The position numbers and the translations under genes were made by a program. A DNA stretch of 48,416 nt from SAR202 cluster bacterium AD-804-J14_MRT_500m (lineage in GTDB: Bacteria > Chloroflexota > Dehalococcoidia > UBA3495 > GCA-2712585): contig VEXF01000010.1 in NCBI GenBank assembly GCA_009391275.1, positions 1 through 48,416 of the forward strand, read 5' to 3'. The notes under the pieces were generated by a model. It did no database searches, was not told the origin of the DNA, and saw only the letters and a program-made list of their open reading frames with translations. This document shows positions 37,444-44,085 of the stretch, one piece after another (within the stretch, counting starts at the first letter, position 1; every line of letters starts with the position of its first letter).

Positions 37444-38737
37444 TTAATTGTGTTGCTTTTAGAACAGGTGGTTTAGCCCGGTAAATCATCAAACCTGCGG
37501 CCATGTATAAAGATGCCACTACAACAAATTGAACGGTAAAACCCCCGGTTAATTCGCTGAGGACTGCCGCGAGTGCAGGGCCTAGTCCAAGAGCAAACAT
37601 CTGCATTGGAGCCATAGCTCCTGTTATCGCGCCGTAGGATCCACGGCCAAAATACTGTGCAAGCAACATTTGTTCTAATACTCCCAACGCCCCAGCAAAT
37701 ATTCCCCAAATGATGCCAAACAAATAGGCTGCAGCCAACGAATCGACTCTCAGAAGAAACAGCGTAACCACAGCAGCCGCCGGGAGCGCAATTAAAAGGA
37801 GCAATCTGGGGCTTACCCTATCGGCCGCATAACCCCAGGCTATTACTGCCAAAGCAAGAAATGTGCTGAGGCTTAGTACTCCTGTGGCATGCGCCGGTGA
37901 CACACCAACACCTTCATGAAGGTATGGGACCATGCTGAAGCTTAACGTTGAAGAGGCCAGTATCCCAAACACTACAGACATCCCAACCAGCCAGAAGGCG
38001 GAAGTGCGTATGGTACTAGAAATCGACCAACTCACCTCATCCTCTAATTCGTCAGATGAAATAGTGCCATTCGATATGTTCCCACCGTTACCCACCCTAT
38101 GTTCGCCATCAGGAAACAAGCCGATGTCTTCCGGTTTACGTCTCATAATGATTGCCAAAGGTAAAATCAACGAGAAGCTTACAATACCTAAGAACCAATA
38201 GGCGCTACGCCATCCTGAAAACGATACGAACATCGAAATAATTTGAATATTAATCGCGCTGCTAACCGGACGAAATGTCGAGGTTATTGACAATGCGATA
38301 TTTCTACGTTTTCTGAAAAAATTAACTGCGGTAGTTCTAGGAACAATCCCAATCAGTGTGGTATTACTCAAACCCCTTCCCGTAACATACACAATAAAAA
38401 AAATACTAAGATTATTAATGCCAGCAATAAGTAAAAACGCCACTCCTACAAGAGCTACCCCGATCGGCATCAGCCATCTGGGGCCCACTCGGTCTGCCAA
38501 GTGCCCCATCACCGGACCGATGAGCCCTGACAACCAGGTTCCAGCTGTTACTGCCAAAGCCAGAGATCTCCGGTCCCACCCGGTGTCATCTAATATGAAA
38601 TTCTGGGCTCCCCCCAAAACTACCTGAGAGAGTCCCGTACCCGCGAACGTAGCCAATGCAGCCATTGCAAGAATCAGCCACCCGTAATAAAAGGGTACGG
38701 GCGGTCTCCAACGTATGATTTCCCGTACTCTAGCCAA
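37430..38737 (-). CDS. Major facilitator superfamily transporter
   Basis: 435 residues with about twelve hydrophobic helices. The N-terminal half opens with FYYGWLILAMAALATFAGTG, a signature common in oxalate/formate-antiporter-like (OFA) and monocarboxylate-type MFS proteins; the loop 2-3 motif reads GHLADRVGPRWLM. A polar cytoplasmic linker of about 45 residues (PEDIGLFPDGEHRVG...) separates the halves. Substrate is unknown; a carboxylate would fit the neighbouring acid-metabolising genes, but this is inference. Confidence 0.9.
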   Translation of the reverse strand: MARVREIIRWRPPVPFYYGWLILAMAALATFAGTGLSQVVLGGAQNFILDDTGWDRRSLALAVTAGTWLSGLIGPVMGHLADRVGPRWLMPIGVALVGVAFLLIAGINNLSIFFIVYVTGRGLSNTTLIGIVPRTTAVNFFRKRRNIALSITSTFRPVSSAINIQIISMFVSFSGWRSAYWFLGIVSFSLILPLAIIMRRKPEDIGLFPDGEHRVGNGGNISNGTISSDELEDEVSWSISSTIRTSAFWLVGMSVVFGILASSTLSFSMVPYLHEGVGVSPAHATGVLSLSTFLALAVIAWGYAADRVSPRLLLLIALPAAAVVTLFLLRVDSLAAAYLFGIIWGIFAGALGVLEQMLLAQYFGRGSYGAITGAMAPMQMFALGLGPALAAVLSELTGGFTVQFVVVASLYMAAGLMIYRAKPPVLKATQLTKFG

Positions 38738-38820
38738 CCATAGGCCTTAGTTCGTTTACAAATCGAGATAGTGTATTTATATAAACTTTGTGCTGTTTTT
38801 TATCCATTGCCCCTCTTGGA

Positions 38821-39318
38821 TTAGATAATTTTGGAAAGATTGGGTACCACTATCGCCCCAGAAATATTTCGTAGAACTCCGGGAGAAACTTTAATTTTAG
38901 ATGATCTACTTCCGGACCCAAGAATGACATAGGGTTCCTGCATCAATTCTTCATCAACGTAAAGAGAGATATCTCTGGGCAAATTAAATGGTGTAACTCC
39001 ACCAATTGCCATACCGGTTAGGGCTTTAGTTTCTTCGGCTGATGCAAATGACAATCTTCGGACCCCCATCAAACGTCGGACTGTTCTATTTACATCCAAT
39101 TTTCTCGATGCTTGAACTACGCACGCGGCATATTGCTTCGGATCTCTACGCGTTCCGACGATTATTGTATTTCCAGAATTCTTTAAGAGATATCCGTATT
39201 TCTCGCAAAATTGTAGTGTGTCTGCAAACTTCGGATCACAAGCCAGAATCTCGTGTACTATCCCCAACTGCTTGAGCGATGTTACGACATTTTGTGAGGC
39301 ATCATCGGATTTAATCAT
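38821..39318 (-). CDS. YbaK/EbsC (prolyl-tRNA-deacylase-like) protein
   Basis: 165 residues, single YbaK domain. Family sequences: NTIIVGTRRDPKQYAACVVQASRKLDVNRTVRRL, SFASAEETKALTGMAIGGVTPFNLP, and DEELMQEPYVILGSGSRSSKIKVSP. These hydrolyse mischarged aminoacyl-tRNAs (Cys-tRNA-Pro for YbaK) or act as free-standing editing domains. The conserved lysine usually found in the VKS segment is not clear here (IIVGTRRDPKQ). Confidence 0.85.
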   Translation of the reverse strand: MIKSDDASQNVVTSLKQLGIVHEILACDPKFADTLQFCEKYGYLLKNSGNTIIVGTRRDPKQYAACVVQASRKLDVNRTVRRLMGVRRLSFASAEETKALTGMAIGGVTPFNLPRDISLYVDEELMQEPYVILGSGSRSSKIKVSPGVLRNISGAIVVPNLSKII

Positions 39319-39361
39319 TATTTAAGCAGCTTGATTTATTGACATATTATACGAAGAATTG

Positions 39362-40768
39362 TCATGCGGATTGAGGTTTCATTTTATGCCATTGGGTATT
39401 TTGCTCATATGCATGAGCGACTCTCAATACCAAGCTATCCCCACCCGGGCATCCGCCTATTTGAAGGCCAATTGGCAATCCTGTCGCATCAAACCCACAT
39501 GGAACAGTGACAGCCGGCGCGTTGGACAAGTTGAATAAACGGGTAAGCAAAAATTGCAGGCGTCCGACGGTATCTTTACCGGTTATAGGCGGATCTTCTA
39601 CGACTGGCTGGGCCGTTTTACCTGAGGTTGGCAAAACCAAGACATCATACGTTTCCAGGGTCTCGAGAACTTGATTCCTTAAAACATTTCGTAACTGTTG
39701 TGCTTTGTAATATGCTTGAGCCGGCACAATACTCCCGGTTAACAACCCTATTCGATTATCATGACCATATTCTTTGATGTGATCTCTGACCCATTGTTTT
39801 TGGTTAATCGCTGGCTCTACTCCCAACAGCACGCCTGAAATAACGGCGGCATCATTCGAGAGAGGGATCGACACTTCCTCCACAGAAGCACCTAGATTTG
39901 TAAGTTTGTCTATGGCTGTCGAAACAACAGAACGGACTTCAGGTTCGACCAACTCATTAAATAGTTGTTCTTTAACTACCCCTACTTTGATACCTTTGAT
40001 ATCTCCGGTCAAATCAGCTTGAAAATTGGGAACAGGTCTGTCGAAACTAAATCGGTCTCGCACATCATACCCAGAGATAGCTCCCAACGTTAACGCAGCG
40101 TCTTCAACCGTCCTAGAAATTGGCCCAACCGTATCCATAGACCAGACACCTGGCATTACTCCATGTCTGCTCACCAAACCCCATGTAGGCCTATGTCCAA
40201 CTAAGCCACACCACGAAGCTGGGAATCTAATAGATCCGCCGGTGTCTTCACCCAGGGAGGTTGAACACAAATATCCAGCAGTTGCGGCTGCGGACCCGCT
40301 GCTTGACCCACCGGCATACATATTAATATTCCATGGATTTCTAGGAGTACTAAACCTGTGTGAGAAGCCTGTGATCGCAAACTCTGTCATATTGGTCTTT
40401 CCCAATATGACGGCCCCGGATTTTTTTAAGTTCGCTATTACATTAGCGTCCTCATCAGGAATGAAGTCCATCAGGATTCGTGATGCACCCGTGGTACGTA
40501 CACCTTTGGTCCAGAATTGATCTTTCACTGCAACCGGCAATCCGTGCATTGGACCCTTATATTTACCCCTAGCTATCTCTTGCTCTGCTCTCTGCGCCGC
40601 CAGCAAGGCCTCTTCGTGTGTCACGGTCAGATAGGAATTGTATTGAAAATCTAAGTTGTCAATGCGGTCTAGGTACAATTCAGTCAATTCCACAGGCGAG
40701 ATCTCTTTAGAGCGGATCAACCGTGAGAGCTCTGTTGCCGACAGATAAGCAATATCAGTTCTATTCAT
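39362..40768 (-). CDS. Amidase (amidase-signature family, GatA/AtzE-like)
   Basis: 468 residues from ATG 40768; an ATG at 40864 would add 32 residues of atypical sequence overlapping the preceding gene, and GGGGAAAGG sits before 40768. The Ser-cisSer-Lys triad is present: Lys82 (VAVKDQFW), the serine cluster at 154-156 (AGGSSSGSAAA) and nucleophile Ser178 (GEDTGGSIRFPA). The family hydrolyses amides, biurets or transfers ammonia in Asp/Glu-tRNA amidotransferase. The small AtzG/GatC-like gene upstream points to an AtzE-like hydrolase with a stabilising partner. Confidence 0.93.
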   Translation of the reverse strand: MNRTDIAYLSATELSRLIRSKEISPVELTELYLDRIDNLDFQYNSYLTVTHEEALLAAQRAEQEIARGKYKGPMHGLPVAVKDQFWTKGVRTTGASRILMDFIPDEDANVIANLKKSGAVILGKTNMTEFAITGFSHRFSTPRNPWNINMYAGGSSSGSAAATAGYLCSTSLGEDTGGSIRFPASWCGLVGHRPTWGLVSRHGVMPGVWSMDTVGPISRTVEDAALTLGAISGYDVRDRFSFDRPVPNFQADLTGDIKGIKVGVVKEQLFNELVEPEVRSVVSTAIDKLTNLGASVEEVSIPLSNDAAVISGVLLGVEPAINQKQWVRDHIKEYGHDNRIGLLTGSIVPAQAYYKAQQLRNVLRNQVLETLETYDVLVLPTSGKTAQPVVEDPPITGKDTVGRLQFLLTRLFNLSNAPAVTVPCGFDATGLPIGLQIGGCPGGDSLVLRVAHAYEQNTQWHKMKPQSA

Positions 40769-40832
40769 ACATGCCTTTCCCCTCAAGAATCCGTTTGACC
40801 AGGCGTTCGAGGTCTGGTTAGGATGCGTTATC

Positions 40833-41012
40833 CTATGGGGGCAAGATGATTGGCAATGGCTCAACAGCCTCCAACCCCGGCGGGTTTATTTTATCCAAAC
40901 CTTCCAGCATGGCATTTAAACTATGCATCACCTCAGTCAAATCTGGTTCCTGAATATCTAAACCTACCGCCCGCCCAAGAGCTTGGATTTCTTCTTGATT
41001 TAAGTCTGACAT
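40833..41012 (-). CDS. Small AtzG/GatC-like amidase partner protein
   Basis: A 59-residue protein starting MSDLNQEEIQALGRAVGLDI and ending GLEAVEPLPIILPP. The layout (helix, second helix VMHSLNAMLEGLDKI, then a Pro-rich extended tail) is that of GatC and of AtzG/DUF4089, which wrap around amidase-signature enzymes. The next gene downstream on the same strand, 64 bases on, is just such an amidase. It is short enough to be dropped by common length cut-offs, and the opposite strand carries an unrelated spurious frame. Confidence 0.8.
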   Translation of the reverse strand: MSDLNQEEIQALGRAVGLDIQEPDLTEVMHSLNAMLEGLDKINPPGLEAVEPLPIILPP

Positions 41013-41068
41013 CTAAAACTCCAGAATCAATTGTCCCCTAACATTTTTAAATCTTCTACACACAGTTT

Positions 41069-42517
41069 CTAAAAAGCGGGTTTCTGCAAGACCGATTGCT
41101 CAACTTTCCTAGAGATTAATTGACCTTGGTCAGGACCACCAACCAGTTTTCCGTTATCTATCATTAAGGTTCCCCTCAGCATAACTGTTGTCGGCCATCC
41201 TTGGATATCCCATCCTTCCCAAGCAGTGTAATCTCTGACGTGCAGATAATCATTACTCAGTTTCATTTTGACATTAGGATCAATGATAGCAATGTCAGCG
41301 TCACTCCCTACAGCGATGGCTCCTTTTCTTGGATAGAAACCTAGTAATTTTGCAGGATTTGTAGATGTCACATCCACGAACCGTTCCAGCGACATCCCTC
41401 GTTTCACTACCGCGTCAACATAATTTACGCCCATTCTTACTTCAATGCCAGAATTCCCGCCCCTCATATCGACAACGTTTCTCCCGGCGATTTTATCAAT
41501 GTAAGTTGTGAAACTACTATCCGTCGCAGTGAACGAAAGATCGCGCCGCATTAACCCTTTCCAAAGATCCTGCCTGTCTTCCTCATATTTCAAGGATGGA
41601 TATGTGTGGTATTTCATCCCATCAGGTTCTTTATAATTTTCAGCATTAAACGACAATGCCAGTGTCAAAACTTCTCCATAAATAGGCAATCCCCTGCTCC
41701 TAGCTTCCGATATGGCATTAAGGCCATCGTTCCCGGTAACATGAACAAAGTATGTTCCAGCGCCAGTCCTCTCTGCCAGATGAACAACATGCTGAAACGC
41801 TAGATGTTCTACGGTTTTTGAATGAATCAAATTGGCATTGTGCCAGTCCCATTGATCACGTTGTTTTGCCATCAGATAGTTATACATTACTAGCTCATCG
41901 TCTTCGCCATGTACTGCCAGAACTCCTCCATGACGAGCAATCTGGCACATCAGATCATGTAGACGACCGGTGTCTATTCTTCCTACCGGTGTTAATGACA
42001 ACCCCCTACCTTCGGGAGGCCTGATATTAGTAGTAAATATTTTGACACTTGGGAATCCTGCGGATACTAATTCGCCGTACCGTGCAATAGCATCAGGTGT
42101 GTTTTTGTTTGTGAAGATCGCATGTGCAGAATAATCGGTGTAAGCATTCCCTTTCCATGGCTCGAGATATTGATAAATTCCATCGGCTAAATCGCCTTCG
42201 TTAGGAGCCGGAGCGAAGTCTACGACTGTTGTAGTTCCTCCCCATATCGCGCCGATGGAGTGAACTGCCGGTCCGGCATTGGGAGTACCTGTGACCTGTT
42301 CAGGTGCGCCAGGTTGTACGTTAGCAGCAGCATGGGCATGCGCTTCAACGCCCCCTGGGACGACAATTTTACCGGTGGCATCAATTACCTTTGAACCTTG
42401 TGTTGAGAGTATCCCTCTAAGAGTTACTGCAGCGATTTTTTCGCCGGCTATTCCTATATCCCACTCACCGGCACCGGCCGGTGTAACAACTTTACCGCCT
42501 GTGATAATGGTGTCCAT
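41069..42517 (-). CDS. Dihydropyrimidinase / hydantoinase family amidohydrolase
   Basis: 482 residues. Binuclear-metal amidohydrolase: His60/His62 (VEAHAHA), carbamylated-lysine candidate Lys159 (GFPSVKIFTTN), then HGEDDELV, FVHVTGNDG and the AIVGSDADIAIIDP C-terminal sandwich. Family members open cyclic diamides such as dihydropyrimidines, hydantoins or allantoin. Lys159 and the spacing match D-hydantoinases. It is read in the same direction as the amidase pair, starting the run, and may supply N-carbamoyl products. The metal-ligand motif EAHAHA differs from the usual DVHTH. Confidence 0.9.
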   Translation of the reverse strand: MDTIITGGKVVTPAGAGEWDIGIAGEKIAAVTLRGILSTQGSKVIDATGKIVVPGGVEAHAHAAANVQPGAPEQVTGTPNAGPAVHSIGAIWGGTTTVVDFAPAPNEGDLADGIYQYLEPWKGNAYTDYSAHAIFTNKNTPDAIARYGELVSAGFPSVKIFTTNIRPPEGRGLSLTPVGRIDTGRLHDLMCQIARHGGVLAVHGEDDELVMYNYLMAKQRDQWDWHNANLIHSKTVEHLAFQHVVHLAERTGAGTYFVHVTGNDGLNAISEARSRGLPIYGEVLTLALSFNAENYKEPDGMKYHTYPSLKYEEDRQDLWKGLMRRDLSFTATDSSFTTYIDKIAGRNVVDMRGGNSGIEVRMGVNYVDAVVKRGMSLERFVDVTSTNPAKLLGFYPRKGAIAVGSDADIAIIDPNVKMKLSNDYLHVRDYTAWEGWDIQGWPTTVMLRGTLMIDNGKLVGGPDQGQLISRKVEQSVLQKPAF

Positions 42518-42870
42518 TGCTCTCTATCCCCTTGCGTCTTTTTGGTCGATGGTCAGTCGATTAACGATATGTTTGATTAACTTCACCATCACTTTTGCTA
42601 CGGTCAAAATCCAAGATTGAACATTTACCCAACCTTGCACTGCCTAGGCATGAATTCACGGACCACACTAACTCCCTCTCGTCGACGCTATCATGTCAAA
42701 AGCATCAACGGTTTAAAGCATTAGGATCAAGACTCGTTTCGACAACCATTGATGCATTCCCCTATTTTTAGCTAAATTCGTATAATCTAGCGTATTCCAT
42801 CTTCTAGTATCACCGTTGGCGGCGATCGCACGCGTGACGGCAAGATTCATTCTAGGTTTCGTCTCATACA
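42518..42870. other. Intergenic region of 353 bases
   Basis: No convincing gene. The minus-strand frame at 42713-42913 is low-complexity in character and was not accepted. A perfect TATAAT box at 42781-42786 on the plus strand, without a clear -35, could start transcription of the hypothetical gene at 42871. Confidence 0.4.
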
Positions 42871-43314
42871 GTGTCAACGAATCAACCGCTGGTTTGTCTG
42901 GCATCTTTATCACCTACGGTTGACACAGAATTAGTGATCTCCATAGACTACACAAACATATGCACGACAGGAGGATATCTGATACATTCAGATCCGGATG
43001 TCCCGGCTACATTAGGACAAATACAAGCCCTGCTACACACCCATTTCTCCGCGAACTCCTCGATTTCTTTGCTACGCGGATTTAAATTAAATTTTTCCGG
43101 AAACTCCGATTTTCATAAAGTCTATTTTTCAGTCAAATGCGACTGTGGAACTGCAGCGCTTATCTCAGTTGAGGTTTCCGCGTCAAAATCTCAAAGTGAA
43201 GTCTCAACCGCAATTCCAAACCTCATTGCCCAAGTCAAGTCTAAAGCCAAACAGTTCAACGCGATGACATGCAAAATGCATCTACAGATGCGATCGGGGA
43301 ACCTGGGAAAATAA
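42871..43314 (+). CDS. Hypothetical protein upstream of the selenoprotein pair
   Basis: 147 residues from GTG 42871; unrecognised. The body looks like a folded alpha/beta protein (LVISIDYTNICTTGGYLIH, HKVYFSVKCDCGTAALISVEV, IAQVKSKAKQFNAMTCKMH) with five cysteines, including a CDC. It has no signal peptide or membrane helix. It ends 46 bases before the FTR-like selenoprotein gene and is read in the same direction, so cotranscription is possible, though a -10-like box lies between them. Start codon uncertain. Confidence 0.6.
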   Translation: MSTNQPLVCLASLSPTVDTELVISIDYTNICTTGGYLIHSDPDVPATLGQIQALLHTHFSANSSISLLRGFKLNFSGNSDFHKVYFSVKCDCGTAALISVEVSASKSQSEVSTAIPNLIAQVKSKAKQFNAMTCKMHLQMRSGNLGK

Positions 43315-43325
43315 GTGTTATTTCG

Positions 43326-43334
43326 TGGTATGCT
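43326..43334 (+). promoter_or_regulatory. Candidate extended -10 element before the selenoprotein genes
   Basis: TGG followed by TATGCT (43329-43334) gives an extended -10 about 27 bases before the ATG at 43361. No clear -35 is seen, as is common for extended -10 promoters. Confidence 0.25.
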
Positions 43335-43360
43335 ACCATCATCGTAAGACCTAGAAAATA

Positions 43361-43798
43361 ATGGCGGGAGACAGGGAAATGAAAGGGGAACTTAGTCAAG
43401 ACGAGGCACTGAAAAGGGCTAAGCAATTTTCTGAAAAATATGTAGAGCGAAGCCCATATGCATTTTTCCCTGAGGCAGAAGTCGTTGAGCTAGTACAACA
43501 GGGATTGGGAGAAAATGAAGTCAAACATGGCTATAGATACTGCCCTTGAATGCCTCTAAGCGGCGATCCAGATGAGGATCGAAAAAAGATATGTCCCTGT
43601 GATCGGCATCATGAAGACATCAACAGGGATGGGTTTTGCATATGAATGTTTTTCGTAAGCGAAGAGTTTCTTCGTAAATATGAACAAGGCGAGGATTTAG
43701 TACAAACTATCGACGAGGTAGTACAACCAGGAGAAGGCCTTTTCGATCAAGAATACGAGACCAAGGCTCAATGGAAAGCCAAACAAAACAAGAAATAG
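43361..43798 (+). CDS. Ferredoxin-thioredoxin-reductase-type catalytic subunit, selenoprotein with two in-frame TGA (Sec63, Sec95)
   Basis: One frame runs from ATG 43361 to TAG 43796, interrupted only by TGA at 43547 (codon 63) and 43643 (codon 95). Read with Sec (U), the 145-residue product has CPU-x14-CPC-x12-CIU (Cys61, Sec63, Cys78, Cys80, Cys93, Sec95). FTR catalytic subunits have CPC-...-CPC-...-CHC; the first Cys of the first and third motifs and both of the second bind the 4Fe-4S cluster. The two remaining Cys form the redox disulfide, and exactly those two are TGA here. Sequence continues FTR-like between and after the TGAs (PLSGDPDEDRKKICPC; MFFVSEEFLRKYEQ). The enzyme would pass ferredoxin electrons to a thioredoxin or glutaredoxin. 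An ATG at 43379 is an alternative start. Confidence 0.9.
43564..43581 (+). promoter_or_regulatory. SECIS-like hairpin for Sec63 of the FTR gene
   Basis: Perfect 6-bp stem CGATCC-AGATGA-GGATCG beginning 14 bases after the TGA at 43547-43549. The 6-base loop has G at its second position and starts 20 bases after the TGA. This meets the usual bacterial SECIS criteria (short stem, G among the first two loop bases, loop 16-37 bases from UGA). Confidence 0.75.
43660..43674 (+). promoter_or_regulatory. SECIS-like hairpin for Sec95 of the FTR gene
   Basis: Stem CGAAG-AGTTT-CTTCG, 5 bp plus a flanking G-U pair, beginning 14 bases after the TGA at 43643-43645. The loop AGUUU has G second and starts 19 bases after the TGA, nearly the same geometry as the first element. 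Confidence 0.72.
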
Positions 43799-43809
43799 AG
43801 GGAGCGAAG

Positions 43810-44049
43810 TTGAGTGACATAACAGTATATACGTCAGCTGGTTGAGGCCCTTGCCACATGGTGAAAGTGTACCTTTCACGCAAAGGCATACCGTTTACGG
43901 AACGCAATGTATCAAACGAAGAAGACGCTAAAAACGATTTAATAGCGCTAGGATACCGGAGTACGCCGGTTACGGTAATAGGCGACGAGAAATTAGTCGG
44001 ATACAGTCCTCCTAAGATCGACGCTGCCTTAGCAACCGTCGGCCTTTAG
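43810..44049 (+). CDS. Glutaredoxin-like selenoprotein with TGA-Gly-Pro-Cys active site (Sec12)
   Basis: Started at TTG 43810 (GGAG five bases upstream, 11 bases after the FTR stop), the frame gives a 79-residue glutaredoxin/NrdH-like protein with TGA at 43843-43845 as codon 12: ITVYTSAG-U-GPCHMVKVYL. The CxxC active site thus reads UxxC. Downstream hallmarks are intact: KGIPFTERNVS, the cis-Pro motif GYRSTPVTVIGDEKLVGYSPPKI, and a final helix. Starting at the first later ATG (43858) would remove strand 1 and the active site, so it is rejected. The likely partner is the FTR-type subunit just upstream, which would reduce its Sec-Cys bond. Sec-containing glutaredoxins are known from marine metagenomes. 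Confidence 0.9.
43861..43879 (+). promoter_or_regulatory. SECIS-like hairpin for Sec12 of the glutaredoxin gene
   Basis: Perfect 7-bp stem GTGAAAG-TGTAC-CTTTCAC beginning 15 bases after the TGA at 43843-43845. The loop UGUAC has G at position two and starts 22 bases after the TGA. Confidence 0.76.
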
Positions 44050-44085
44050 CCCTATCAACAACAGTTCATTGGGCCTTATCTCGAT

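Noticed and set aside
40850..41041. Plus-strand 63-codon frame
   Set aside because: It is the complement of the AtzG/GatC-like gene, whose minus-strand translation is far more convincing and fits the adjacent amidase.
42713..42913. Minus-strand 66-codon frame upstream of the hypothetical gene
   Set aside because: No Shine-Dalgarno, no recognisable motif, and it overlaps the start of a better candidate on the other strand.
43547..43645. FTR gene as an ordinary pseudogene
   Set aside because: No frameshift or other lesion is present, both stops are TGA at redox cysteines only, the downstream sequence keeps family motifs, and the neighbouring glutaredoxin shows the same pattern.
43697..43907. 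Two minus-strand frames of 60 and 66 codons opposite the selenoprotein genes
   Set aside because: They are antisense to well-supported genes, in different frames, and their translations have no protein-family features.
43858..44049. ATG-started 63-residue version of the glutaredoxin gene
   Set aside because: It begins after strand 1 and the active site, and has no Shine-Dalgarno. The TTG start at 43810 with GGAG and read-through of TGA gives a complete fold.
43361..44049. TGA read as tryptophan or a general alternative code
   Set aside because: Other genes in the window end in TGA at family-typical lengths (for example those ending at 2577, 8881 and 25712), and the three internal TGAs fall at cysteine, not tryptophan, positions.
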